Shown here one piece after another: positions 25,142 through 33,339 of a DNA stretch of 64,000 bases. The notes beneath the pieces are model-generated. The model was not told the origin of the DNA and did not search any database. It worked only from the letters and a program-made list of their open reading frames with translations. The translations under genes were made by a program, and so were the position numbers. The stretch's first letter is position 1. Each line of letters begins with the position of its first letter. The DNA is taken from assembly GCF_000196255.1 (NCBI RefSeq), contig NC_006370.1, forward strand, positions 2,245,411 to 2,309,410. The letters are read 5' to 3'. Source of the DNA: Photobacterium profundum SS9. GTDB taxonomy: Bacteria > Pseudomonadota > Gammaproteobacteria > Enterobacterales > Vibrionaceae.

Positions 25142-26906
25142 GTAACTTCTCAATAAGTCGGGGCATAAGCGAAGAGTGATCCTGATAGTGTTTTTAAAAT
25201 TAATGTTAGGATCTCTAAGATCGGCTTGATTGATCCTTTCAAACCTTCAAAATAGTAGCCTCTAACCACGTAGAGCCTTTTGTCTCAATGAAAATTAATC
25301 TCCCAGACATTCCAGAGTCAGAGCAAACCCCTTTGGTAAAAGGCTTAATTGGGATCATTGAGCAGCTTTCCGATACGGTTGAGCGCCAACAAGAAGAAAT
25401 CACCCTCCTTAAAGACGAGATCAACGTACTAAAAGGGCAGAAAAAACGGCCCAAGTTCAAGCCGAGTAAACTCGACACAAATACCGATGAAAAGTCAGAC
25501 CAAGGCTCGACTGATAACAAACGGTCCGGCTCTACCAAGCGTAGCAAAAATCAAACGCTGACCATTCATCAGGATAACATTGTCCAGCCAGAACAACCTT
25601 TACCTATCGGGGCACGATTCAAGGGCTACCGAGATTTTGTCGTCCAAGAGCTAGAGATACAGTCGTGCAATGTACGTTATCGCTTAGCTTGCTATCTATT
25701 ACCTGATGGTTCGACGGTTACCGCTACCTTGCCTAATGGACTAGCAGGCCAACACTTTGGCACTCGACTAAGAAGCTACATCCTCTATCAGTATCATCAA
25801 TGTCAGGTCACTCAGCCTCTGTTGTTGGAACAACTTAGAGAATGGGGTATCGATATTTCCAGTGGCCAATTAAATCGCTTATTGACCGAAAATCATGATG
25901 ATTTGCATGAAGAAAAAGCCGAACTTCTGGCTGCAGGCCTGCAAAGCACTGGCTATATCACAACAGATGACACCGGAGCTAGGCATCAGGGCAAGAACGG
26001 TTTTGTCACCCACATAGGCAATGAGTGGTTTACTTGGTTTCAAAGTTCAGACCGAAAAAATCGGATCAACTTCCTGTCACTCCTTCGGGCTGGAAACAAG
26101 GGTTATCAGGTGAACACCTGCGCACTAAACTATATGGCGACAAATAAACTCCCTGCTCCCCAGTTAGCATTGTTAGCAAACACACCAGTGACCAACTTTG
26201 GATGTGAAGAGGAATGGTCTGCTCATCTAGTTCAGCTGGGTATTGTCGTAAAAAGGCATATTCAAATAGCGACTGAAGGTGCCCTATTGGGTTGCGCGTC
26301 AGAGAATGAAGCTTTGGGTAAACTCGCTGTGATCAGTGATGGTGCTGGACAGTTTAAGGTTCTACAACATGGTTTGTGCTGGGTACATGCGGAGCGGTTG
26401 GTCCACAAGCTTATTCCGTTGAATGAGGGACATCGAGAAGACATCGCACAAGTACGTGATGAGATTTGGTCGTTCTACAAGGAGCTGAAAGAATACAAAA
26501 AACAGCCTTGCGACACGAAGAAATCAGCTCTGTCGAAGGAGTTCGATCGGCTATTTACTCAGAAAACCCGCTATGAGCTCCTTAATCAGCAACTAAAGCG
26601 GTTAAACAAATTAAAATCAAGCTTATTGCTGGTATTGGAACGACCAGAAATTCCAATCCATACAAATGGAAGCGAAAATGATCTAAGGGAGCAGGTCAAG
26701 CGGCGCAAAGTCAGTGGAGGTACTCGTAGTGATCTTGGCCGACAATGCCGAGATACCTTTTCCAGCCTGAAAAAAACGTGCCGAAAATTAGGGGTTTCCT
26801 TCTGGAAATATCTCAACGACCGAATTTCTCAAAGTAATGTAATCCCATCTTTAGGCTCTCTGGTGCTCCAGAAAGCCCACCCTGCCTCGGCTTATTGAGA
26901 AGTTAC
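25142..26906 (+). mobile_element. IS66-family element, copy 2 (1765 bp)
   Basis: Inverted ends GTAACTTCTCAATAAG at 25142 and 26906, flanked by a perfect 8-bp duplication ACTACAAT (25134-25141 and 26907-26914). It has the same length as copy 1, in inverse orientation. It inserted exactly at the stop codon of the neighbouring membrane-protein gene; the duplicated bases supply the TAG. Confidence 0.92.
25288..26898 (+). CDS. IS66-family transposase, copy 2
   Basis: A 536-residue DDE transposase identical to the one at 6933-8543 except for Thr249 in place of Ala. The catalytic Asp, Asp and Glu are intact (TTDDTGARH, ISDGAGQFK, NGSENDLRE), so both copies could be active. The stop codon lies 9 bases inside the right end of the element. 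Confidence 0.92.
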   Translation: MKINLPDIPESEQTPLVKGLIGIIEQLSDTVERQQEEITLLKDEINVLKGQKKRPKFKPSKLDTNTDEKSDQGSTDNKRSGSTKRSKNQTLTIHQDNIVQPEQPLPIGARFKGYRDFVVQELEIQSCNVRYRLACYLLPDGSTVTATLPNGLAGQHFGTRLRSYILYQYHQCQVTQPLLLEQLREWGIDISSGQLNRLLTENHDDLHEEKAELLAAGLQSTGYITTDDTGARHQGKNGFVTHIGNEWFTWFQSSDRKNRINFLSLLRAGNKGYQVNTCALNYMATNKLPAPQLALLANTPVTNFGCEEEWSAHLVQLGIVVKRHIQIATEGALLGCASENEALGKLAVISDGAGQFKVLQHGLCWVHAERLVHKLIPLNEGHREDIAQVRDEIWSFYKELKEYKKQPCDTKKSALSKEFDRLFTQKTRYELLNQQLKRLNKLKSSLLLVLERPEIPIHTNGSENDLREQVKRRKVSGGTRSDLGRQCRDTFSSLKKTCRKLGVSFWKYLNDRISQSNVIPSLGSLVLQKAHPASAY

Positions 26907-26907
26907 A

Positions 26908-27357
26908 CTACAATTCCAAAACACCTAAGGTAGAGAGTATAATTAATGGCCCTGCAATTATTAACATTGAACCAACTAGACAAAGTAAACCCAATAAAAA
27001 TACACGCCAATTTGAATGAAACTCAAATTCATTCGATTCCACAATCGCCGATTTTGTCATCTGATATTTGTCAGCTATCAATCGAGCTATAACAATATAG
27101 AGCACTGTAAAAGGTGTACTTGGTACCTCTTCAGGTAGAAATGGCAAAGCTATTATTAACACGATTAGAAAAGCAGCACCGTAAACTAGAGTCTTCTTTT
27201 TTAGCTCATCATTTCTTAATATTGAGAAGTTAGAGTGGAGAAAGTAAATTAACCCTACTGGGCCTCCAATTGTTCCACAAGCTACCTGAGTCGGTGAGAA
27301 AATTTTAGTTTTACTTATATTCTTATTGATACTATTGTCATATGTATTCTCTGACAC
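26908..27357 (-). CDS. Hypothetical integral membrane protein, 149 aa
   Basis: Not assigned to a function. Four hydrophobic segments are visible (VACGTIGGPVGLIYFL, LVYGAAFLIVLIIALPFL, FTVLYIVIARLIA and VFLLGLLCLVGSMLIIAGPLIIL), with a soluble N-terminus of about 25 residues. The start is taken as GTG at 27357, preceded by AAGGAG at good spacing; the ATG-like start further upstream lies inside a junction repeat. The stop codon abuts the IS66 right end, but the TAG was present in the target, so the protein is unaltered. Confidence 0.65.
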   Translation of the reverse strand: MSENTYDNSINKNISKTKIFSPTQVACGTIGGPVGLIYFLHSNFSILRNDELKKKTLVYGAAFLIVLIIALPFLPEEVPSTPFTVLYIVIARLIADKYQMTKSAIVESNEFEFHSNWRVFLLGLLCLVGSMLIIAGPLIILSTLGVLEL

Positions 27358-27375
27358 GGTTAATTCTCCTTGCTC

Positions 27376-27675
27376 GCCTAACGAGCTGCATAACACATTT
27401 TTTACTATGAACAACAGCTTACTAACTTAAAACTGCAAGGTAAACGCCATGCAACCATTGATGCCTATTCACGTGCGGTGCCTCGCATTACACACCGCGT
27501 TGATAAGCAGCCTACACCCTTTCAATCGACGATATTAAACGTGGCATTGCCAGCACTGTAAACAATGGGTTTTGATCGCCACACAAAAACGAATCAAACA
27601 AGGACACTGCCGACCGTAAATGTTCAATACTTCGGATAGGTGCCGGCTTCGCGACACATATCCTTATCTATTATG
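27376..27675. mobile_element. IS91/tyrosine-recombinase deletion remnant in a cassette junction
   Basis: Starts with the core box GCCTAAC, followed by a recombinase N-terminal fragment (YEQQLTNLKLQGKRHATIDA, 27406 on, plus strand). It then jumps to a tail reading HCQHCKQWVLIATQKRIKQG with a CxxC pair and a stop, resembling the zinc-ribbon end of IS91-type transposases. The type 3 repeat (27634-27675) closes it. It is an internally deleted derivative with no active gene. Confidence 0.5.
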
Positions 27676-27685
27676 TATATTACGA

Positions 27686-28261
27686 CTAAACCTTTGCAGC
27701 AAGATTTGATACAAGCCTTCCCCACTTATCTCTTTGTACTTGTGTTGAGTTCATCACTGGACCTATATAAGTTGCCGATATCTGCTTAAAGCCACAAAAC
27801 TCAAGAATTGTACGTTTAAACTGTTTATATACTGGATTACCTTGAAACCAACGATAATAAAATGGTGGAGTGTCCATCGTTAATATAATATCCGCAGTTC
27901 TACCTTGAAGTAACTTCTCAGGAATTGTCCCTTTTCCTTTATACTTAAATGCGAAGCCTGGTAAAAAAGTTCGATCAATTAACCCTTTTAACTTCGCTGG
28001 CATGCCACCCCACCAAACAGGAACAACAAACACTACATGTTCAGACCATAAAATAGATTGTTGAAAATAGACCAAATCTGGCTCGAGATCTTGGCTACCC
28101 TTGTAGCCGTCAGTTAAGTCAGCTTCGAATCTAAGATCATTTAATGAAATAAGCCTTATGTCATTCTTTGACGCACTTGCTGCAATATAATTATCTGCTA
28201 ACTCTCGACAATAACTTGTAGATTTAGGGTTACCGTTTATAACTAAGACCTTTTTACTCAT
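27686..28261 (-). CDS. NAD(P)H-dependent quinone oxidoreductase, flavodoxin fold
   Basis: A 191-residue FMN/FAD enzyme of the NQO1/KefF/MdaB-like group, reducing quinones by two electrons. Visible: KVLVINGNPKSTSYCREL (flavin phosphate loop), VVFVVPVWWGGMPAKLKGLIDRTF (about residues 78-101) and TMDTPPFYYRWF. The start at 28261 fits the family start MSKKVLVING. It lies 53 bases downstream of a MerR-type regulator on the same strand, a two-gene unit whose logic would be sensing and detoxifying electrophiles or quinones. The type 3 junction repeat follows its stop. Confidence 0.85.
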   Translation of the reverse strand: MSKKVLVINGNPKSTSYCRELADNYIAASASKNDIRLISLNDLRFEADLTDGYKGSQDLEPDLVYFQQSILWSEHVVFVVPVWWGGMPAKLKGLIDRTFLPGFAFKYKGKGTIPEKLLQGRTADIILTMDTPPFYYRWFQGNPVYKQFKRTILEFCGFKQISATYIGPVMNSTQVQRDKWGRLVSNLAAKV

Positions 28262-28314
28262 AACTTTCACTCTTATAAAAAGGGATAGCATAAGCCTTGC
28301 CCCATAGGGAAGAG

Positions 28315-28665
28315 TCAATGACAATCTAAGCATTTTTGGATATTTAAACGATACTTTTCAATTTTCTTCATTTGTATGGTCAAGCAAGCAATTTCCTTTT
28401 CAGCTTCATCTTCCTTCTTATGCAGTATTTCAATAACAGCATTCCAGTTCAGTTCATTGCGCCCAACAACAAGCTCTTTTAAGTCAGATAAGCTAAGGCC
28501 TAACATTTGAGCCTCTTTGATTAACCTTACAAACTCAACATCACTCTCATCATAGATACGATAACTACCATTTCTCTTGATGTTCGAAAGCAAACCAAGC
28601 GATTCATATAATCTAATTGCTTTTGGCGACGCCCCTGAACGTTTTGATGCTTCTCCGATATACAA
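28315..28665 (-). CDS. MerR-family transcriptional regulator
   Basis: A 116-residue regulator: winged helix-turn-helix at the N-terminus (LYIGEASKRSGASPKAIRLYESLGLL then GSYRIYDESDVEFVRLIKEAQMLGLSLSDLKELV) and a dimerisation coiled coil (NAVIEILHKKEDEAEKEIACLTIQMKKIEKYRLNI), ending in CLDCH. The two C-terminal cysteines could form an effector or metal site. The start is taken as TTG at 28665, because the family begins just there and GGGG precedes it; the upstream in-frame region lies in repeat DNA. It probably controls the quinone reductase gene. Confidence 0.85.
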   Translation of the reverse strand: MYIGEASKRSGASPKAIRLYESLGLLSNIKRNGSYRIYDESDVEFVRLIKEAQMLGLSLSDLKELVVGRNELNWNAVIEILHKKEDEAEKEIACLTIQMKKIEKYRLNIQKCLDCH

Positions 28666-28724
28666 CTTGAAACCCCGCAACCAACAAATATATAACGCCT
28701 GCACTACACGTTTATTACTAAGCA

Positions 28725-28898
28725 GCCTAACCTGAATTTTACCACGGAAAACACCCGACAAACTGAGAATGCCCAACGTTTTGCGATCGAGTTAATCATG
28801 TTCTGCTTATGACGTACCTTGGATGGGTGAACGCAATGGGCTTGTTCAACACTTCGGATAGGTGCTGGCTTCGCGACACTTATCCTTATCTGTTAGGC
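28725..28898. repeat. Cassette-junction region with type 3 repeat (copy c)
   Basis: Lies between the MerR start and the hydrolase stop. GCCTAAC stands at 28725-28731 and its complement GTTAGGC at 28892-28898, the latter only 11 bases past the hydrolase stop. The type 3 block with the GCGACAC hairpin occupies 28856-28898. The ends satisfy RYYYAAC and GTTRRRY, but the interior is not a clean palindrome. Confidence 0.4.
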
Positions 28899-29237
28899 GC
28901 TATTCACAACTACTTAATCGCTTTTTTTATCCATGGGCCAATAAGGTCGGAAGCATTCAAAATTATTGAAAAATGATTTTCTTTATCAACTACTTCAATT
29001 TCCTTGTTTGCTTTTTTATCACTGTATTTTTGTGCAAACATGGTTACTTTTACTGGATCAAATGCCTCATCTTGCTTTCCTATCCATAGCCCAAACTGTT
29101 GTACATCAGATAATTGAGTATCAGGCGAATGAGGCGTAACAGCGTTTGACATATTAACGGTGTTAAATGGCACAATTTCAGGGTTATCCCTTAACACAGC
29201 GTCTGGAAAGTTGAACTTTACCGCCTTTGAATGACCT

Positions 29238-29826
29238 GAAACTAAACAACCACCTACTAAAGTAGGTGGGTTAGTATTAAGGACTGAAAGTCCGGATACG
29301 GGTCAAAGACCCGTTTTCGTTAGCCTTCTGTCCTGAAGTTATCTTCAGCCTTGGGCTCAAAGTGATGATCAAGGTATTCCTTTATCATTTCTTCCGTTAG
29401 GTCACCAGATGTCACACAAAAGTAGCCTCTAGCCCAAAAATGACGTCCCCAGTATTTCTTCTTTAAATCAGGATAACTCTCGAACAACTTAGCCGATGTA
29501 CGGCCTTTAATCCTTCGCATTATTTCGCTAGGTGCCATATTGGGTGGTGCAGAAACTAACAAGTGAACATGATCTTTACTGATTACCCCCTTCAAAATAT
29601 CAATCTCAAAAGCATGACATGTTTGCCTGATTAGCTCTCGAGCTTTCAAGCCAACATCACCAGTCAAAACTTGATAACGATACTTCGTTACAAAAACGAA
29701 ATGGTACTGAATTTTGAAGACTGTATGACTTCCATATCTATAATCCATAATCATGCTCCAACATCATCGATGACCGTAAAATATCATAGCTGAAGCTGAC
29801 CGACTAAAGTCGGTGGTTTTAACCTT
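29238..29826 (-). mobile_element. IS200/IS605-type element, about 590 bp
   Basis: A tnpA-only element without inverted ends or target duplication. Subterminal hairpins with a TTTA loop flank it: CCACCTAC/GTAGGTGG on the left (29250-29269) and CCGAC/GTCGG on the right. Two more hairpins (GGACTTTCAGTCC and GGGTC/GACCC) lie between tnpA and the left end. Boundaries are approximate. Confidence 0.8.
29320..29748 (-). CDS. tnpA: IS200-type transposase TnpA (HUH Y1)
   Basis: A 142-residue single-strand transposase. The HUH metal motif is DHVHLLVS (about residues 59-66) and the catalytic Tyr sits in MIKEYLDHHFEP near the C-terminus; HFVFVTKYRYQVL and RIKGRTSAKLFE are family blocks. The ATG at 29748 is preferred because GGAG lies seven bases upstream. 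All active-site residues are present, so it could be active on hairpin ends. Confidence 0.92.
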   Translation of the reverse strand: MDYRYGSHTVFKIQYHFVFVTKYRYQVLTGDVGLKARELIRQTCHAFEIDILKGVISKDHVHLLVSAPPNMAPSEIMRRIKGRTSAKLFESYPDLKKKYWGRHFWARGYFCVTSGDLTEEMIKEYLDHHFEPKAEDNFRTEG

Positions 29827-30552
29827 TTAGGTGACGAATAAACCACCACTCATAGTATTTATGACAAAGTCTGACGTTTTTACTGTAGAAAACTCAAAGC
29901 CTTTATTTTCACCCTCCTCGTAGTTAGTTTCTGAACGAAAACCAAAATATGGCGAGAGAAAGACATATCCATCAACTTCAGATCTTTGATCCCAACTTGA
30001 ATAATTAAGTGCTAGACCTGCACCAGCCGAGTGTCCCCCGACAAAGATAGGAAGATTAGGATATTTATCACGGGCAATTTCAACAATAGTATTAGTGTCT
30101 GACCACACTTGTTCAACATTTGGAGTATCTCCTCGATCCCCCCCAGAGCCACCATGCCCTCGAATATCTGGCATATATACGGCTATATTAAAACCATCAC
30201 GTAAACCAGCGCCGATGTGATTATAGGTAAGCCCACTATGAGCACCAGCTCCATGATAAAAAATTAGAATTGCTTGTGCCTGTTGTGGAAGATAAGAGCG
30301 ATATGCTAAAGAAACATCATCCGTTGCTTGTACATATTGAAGAGGCTCCATTGTTTTTTTAGGCGCATTTTTTATCTCAACAAGCGAGAAAAACTCTTCA
30401 GTATTTTGCTCATCTGAACTCGCGTATAAATTATTAGTCAGAGAAATAGATAACAGCATTATCCCTGCATTCATAATCATAGATTTTAATTTCATTAACA
30501 GTTCCTTTATTAAACAACTATCCAAATGTGGCATACGGATGCGTATTCATGC

Positions 30553-30606
30553 GCTTAACACTTACCAATTCCTACAAAACCCTTTTTCAATTTAATAAGT
30601 AGACAC
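30553..30606. repeat. Cassette-junction repeat, type 2 (copy b)
   Basis: Starts with GCTTAAC (RYYYAAC) 58 bases upstream of the hydrolase ATG and continues CACTTACCAATTCC ... TTTAATAAGTAGACAC, matching 1491-1551. Confidence 0.45.
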
Positions 30607-30695
30607 GTAAGTCACCTAAAAATCTTATGGTGTGATAATTAAAAATACCATTGATGGTACAATATGGCTTTGCAAACCCTGCTAATTGGCGAGTT

Positions 30696-31097
30696 ATGAA
30701 AGATTGTAATCAATGTGGTAAATGTTGCATCAAATACGGAGGTGGTGATCTTTCGGCGACAAAAGATGAAATTGCTCTATGGGAAATATTTAACCCAGAA
30801 ATCTTCAAATTCGTTAAAAATGGTGAGATATGGTTCGATCCTGAATCTGGAACAAGACTTAAAAAATGCCCTTTTCTTGAGCTTTTACCCAAAATAAACT
30901 CTCTTGCCCCAAATAAATATACATGCATCATCTACTTAGATAGACCAGAAGACTGCCGTCATTACCCTAGCCTCGTACCAGAAATGATTAGAGATGAATG
31001 TGAAATGATTGAAGCAATAGACTTAGTCAAACCGAAACAAGCTCAAAGAAGGCTAGATTTATTGATGAAAGGTAGTCGCCCTCCAAGCTACTCATAG
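30696..31097 (+). CDS. YkgJ-family cysteine-cluster protein
   Basis: A 133-residue protein with the YkgJ/zinc-iron-chelating signature CNQCGKCCIKYGGG at residues 4-17, followed by KKCPFLEL, TCIIYLDRPEDCRHYP and a DECEMIEAI segment, so all expected cysteines are present. These proteins bind iron-sulfur or zinc; the role is unknown. The ATG at 30696 is chosen because the cluster normally starts within a few residues; an earlier in-frame ATG at 30651 exists. It is opposite in orientation to its neighbours. Confidence 0.8.
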   Translation: MKDCNQCGKCCIKYGGGDLSATKDEIALWEIFNPEIFKFVKNGEIWFDPESGTRLKKCPFLELLPKINSLAPNKYTCIIYLDRPEDCRHYPSLVPEMIRDECEMIEAIDLVKPKQAQRRLDLLMKGSRPPSYS

Positions 31098-31115
31098 GAC
31101 GAATCAACGATGGTA

Positions 31116-31200
31116 TATAACTTACAAATCTACACCAAGCGCACTAAACCCCACACCAAAACTGTGGAGTAAAATGCGTCAACTTGACCTTTTGGTTATG
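31116..31200. repeat. Cassette-junction repeat, type 1 (copy b)
   Basis: CACTAAACCCCACACC, AACTGTGGAGTAAAATGC and GTCAAC repeat the 3133-3210 copy. A CCACA/TGTGG stem is visible. It lies between the YkgJ stop and the SnoaL stop, which converge here. Confidence 0.5.
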
Positions 31201-31214
31201 TTTATCTTGTGGTA

Positions 31215-31574
31215 TCAAAAAGCAGCATTCCACTGTTCAGTGTCAACAAACCACCTTTCCTCGTAAATTTTCCCGTCAACAAACTTAAATAACACTGAAA
31301 ACTGAGAGCCAGATACTTTCTCAGACTTCCAACCAACAATCGAGATGACTTCATTTTCACCTTCAATTTGTCGCAACTCTGTTATTTCAAAACCAGGAGG
31401 AAGGAGCTCGCCAAGACAATCCAAAGCAGAGCGGAACGCTGCTCGTCCTTCTAAAATATCTGTTTGCCCCGGCATGATGAAAACCATTTCCTCTGCATAG
31501 TCAGCCACTAACGTATCAAAATCTCCAGCACCTACTGCTTCCCAACCTCTCTGTACGATATCAGCTAAATTCAT
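31215..31574 (-). CDS. SnoaL-like (NTF2-fold) protein
   Basis: A 119-residue protein with the ketosteroid-isomerase-like pattern: an N-terminal helix pair (LADIVQRGWEAVGAGDFDTLVADYAEEMVF), IMPGQTDILEGRAAFRSAL, then strands IEGENEVISIVGWKSE, FSVLFKFVDGKIYEERWFVD. Such folds bind or isomerise small hydrophobic molecules; no specific substrate is suggested. The ATG at 31574 is used because GAGGG/AAGG lies upstream; earlier in-frame codons overlap that site. Confidence 0.75.
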   Translation of the reverse strand: MNLADIVQRGWEAVGAGDFDTLVADYAEEMVFIMPGQTDILEGRAAFRSALDCLGELLPPGFEITELRQIEGENEVISIVGWKSEKVSGSQFSVLFKFVDGKIYEERWFVDTEQWNAAF

Positions 31575-31731
31575 CGCCCTTACCCTCATAATTGATTATT
31601 CATCCACGAAACAATCGGACCACTTGCCCCTAGGGATGTATTGTTTTTTGAACAATTTAATTATAGAAGATACATACTTCTTAGTTCGCTAGAAAACACA
31701 ACGCCTCTAATAACTAGCAAATAATAGTGGG

Positions 31732-31905
31732 CTAAACTTGAGCGAAATGACGTCGTTTACGCAACTCTACCCTGATCCATTTTAATTTACTCAGGAGGCG
31801 CTTTTTGATGGTCTTTCGCTTCAGAATAATGCCTTTACGATTTCTAGTTAAATCCCAATAGTGGGTAAAACCAAGGAAATCAAACGTTTTTGGTCTGCGC
31901 GATTT
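31732..31905 (-). pseudogene. Group II intron maturase, C-terminal remnant
   Basis: Translation gives PKTFDFLGFTHYWDLTRNRKG followed by KRKTIKKRLLSKLKWIRVELRKRRH and a stop. The FxFLGFTHY block followed by a basic K/R-rich helix is characteristic of the region just after the reverse-transcriptase fingers and palm in intron-encoded proteins (LtrA type). Only about 57 residues remain; the RT active site is gone. The flanks (31590-31731 and 31906-32040) hold nothing else I can name. Confidence 0.65.
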
Positions 31906-32040
31906 ACCTCAGTAATGTATCCAATAGAGCAACTACTACGCCAAACTTTTAAAATACGATAAATAAGAAGGAAACTCGCGACGATTGTCGAAAGAAAGGC
32001 ACGAAAGAGTTCTGTTAACAAAATAAACTAGGGAATAGAA

Positions 32041-32919
32041 TTACTCATCCTTCTGAATAATGAGTGCAATCTCAATTAGCTCAGGTGAATCGTTTTCATT
32101 TATTTCATATTTATGGCAGATTTTTTGTCGTACCATATCTGGCACAAATTTAATTGCAGCGGGCTTGTTTTTAAGTGCAATAATACATAATTCAAATGAC
32201 TTGCTCTCAGAGGGTATAAACTCAAGTAGATCACCATCTCGTTGTACTGCTGTTACGCAGAGGCTTAATGTTTTGAATTCATCCGAAATGTATTCTATTG
32301 CACGTTGGTCTTGTTCTACAGCTGCAATCGCCATATAGATATCAATTACATCACTAGGTACAAACTGTATAGCTAAACCATAGCGACTGACTGCATCAAA
32401 GCAAATTTCATAGCACCTCAATTCGACAGGTACAGAAGATATAGCCCATAAGTCATTCTTAACAGCTTCCCTGCATAGTTCTGACGTTTTATAAGATTTG
32501 TGAATATATGCTAATACTCTTCCTTTCCTCTTCACTAATGTTAGTAAAAGTAACTCTGTAATGTATTTATCAGATACAAATTGAATTGCATCTGGATTAT
32601 TATCAAGTGCTAGCTCACAAAGATGTAAACTCTTGACCTCTTCTGGCACATACTGCAAAGATAATCCATTATTTCCAATGGCTATTCTGCAAACATCTTC
32701 ACTCCTTAGTGTCACTGCTATGAATTGTAAAGAGATTCCATTTTTTCCTACGGCTAACATGCAAAGCTCATTACATTGCCATTCAGCCGGAACGTATTGT
32801 AACGAAATAGGATCAATTTCTATTAAACCTTTAATTATATCATTGCCAATTAAATCAGGTTTTATTGGCAAAACAGTATCGACAATTAACTCATTGATTA
32901 TTTCTTTTGCGTTAAACAT
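32041..32919 (-). CDS. 24-residue helical repeat protein (DUF4116-like)
   Basis: A 292-residue protein made of about nine tandem repeats of exactly 24 residues, each like ELCMLAVGKNGISLQFI or DVCRIAIGNNGLSLQYVPEE: a helix with Cys/Ala/Val, a turn with Asn/Gly, and a short Ile/Leu-Gln-Phe/Tyr-Val/Ile segment. The pattern matches DUF4116-type solenoids, probably a protein-binding surface. The ATG lies 18 bases after the stop of a receiver-domain gene on the same strand, so the two are very likely co-transcribed and may act together, the repeat protein as output partner. Confidence 0.7.
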   Translation of the reverse strand: MFNAKEIINELIVDTVLPIKPDLIGNDIIKGLIEIDPISLQYVPAEWQCNELCMLAVGKNGISLQFIAVTLRSEDVCRIAIGNNGLSLQYVPEEVKSLHLCELALDNNPDAIQFVSDKYITELLLLTLVKRKGRVLAYIHKSYKTSELCREAVKNDLWAISSVPVELRCYEICFDAVSRYGLAIQFVPSDVIDIYMAIAAVEQDQRAIEYISDEFKTLSLCVTAVQRDGDLLEFIPSESKSFELCIIALKNKPAAIKFVPDMVRQKICHKYEINENDSPELIEIALIIQKDE

Positions 32920-32937
32920 ACAATTCCCTGTGATTGG

Positions 32938-33339
32938 CTATGAAGTCATATTCAGTTTGTGTTTTTTGTTTTCTTCAAATTTCAATATGCTTCGTTTAAC
33001 TTTAGCAACGGATAATGGCTTTATTAAATAATCTTGAGGTTTGCATAAAAGAGTACGCTTTACTATTTCAGTATCACTTTCAGACGTAATGATAGAAATA
33101 GGTATTGTGGGGTAATTATTTCGAATGAAGGCTAAAAGCTCTAATCCATCAAGACGCTTTTCTATGTTTAAATCTAAAAAAATGCCTGTTATGTTGTCTT
33201 TTGAATTCAAGAGTGCCTTATGCGCAGACTCAATAGTTGAACATTTCATGATCTCCTTAGGAGTAATGCATTTTCGAATAATTTGAGCTAATACATCAGC
33301 CATCACTTTATTGTCTTCTATTATCAAGAACTTGCTCAT
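32938..33339 (-). CDS. Single-domain response regulator
   Basis: A 133-residue receiver domain with no output domain. The acidic pocket is FLIIEDN near the N-terminus, the phospho-acceptor Asp sits in GIFLDLNIEKRLDGLELL (about residue 56), the switch Thr in ISIITSESD and the Lys in YLIKPLSVAKV. The C-terminus is Lys-rich. No sensor kinase is nearby. It is followed within 18 bases by the 24-residue-repeat protein, its probable partner. Confidence 0.88.
   Translation of the reverse strand: MSKFLIIEDNKVMADVLAQIIRKCITPKEIMKCSTIESAHKALLNSKDNITGIFLDLNIEKRLDGLELLAFIRNNYPTIPISIITSESDTEIVKRTLLCKPQDYLIKPLSVAKVKRSILKFEENKKHKLNMTS

Larger units (their letters stand above)
28910..30495 (-). pseudogene. 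Secreted alpha/beta hydrolase split by an IS200-type element
   Basis: The 5' part (29827-30495) has a signal peptide, the oxyanion-region motif FYHGAGAHSG, DIRGHGGSGG, and the nucleophile elbow GGHSAGAG, as in lysophospholipase or monoacylglycerol-lipase-like hydrolases. The 3' part (28910 to about 29237) carries the remaining triad: Asp in GKQDEAFDP and His in KENHFSI. The IS200-type unit lies between the two at about residue 222, so neither part alone has a full Ser-Asp-His triad. The start is the ATG at 30495 after AAGGA. Confidence 0.8.
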
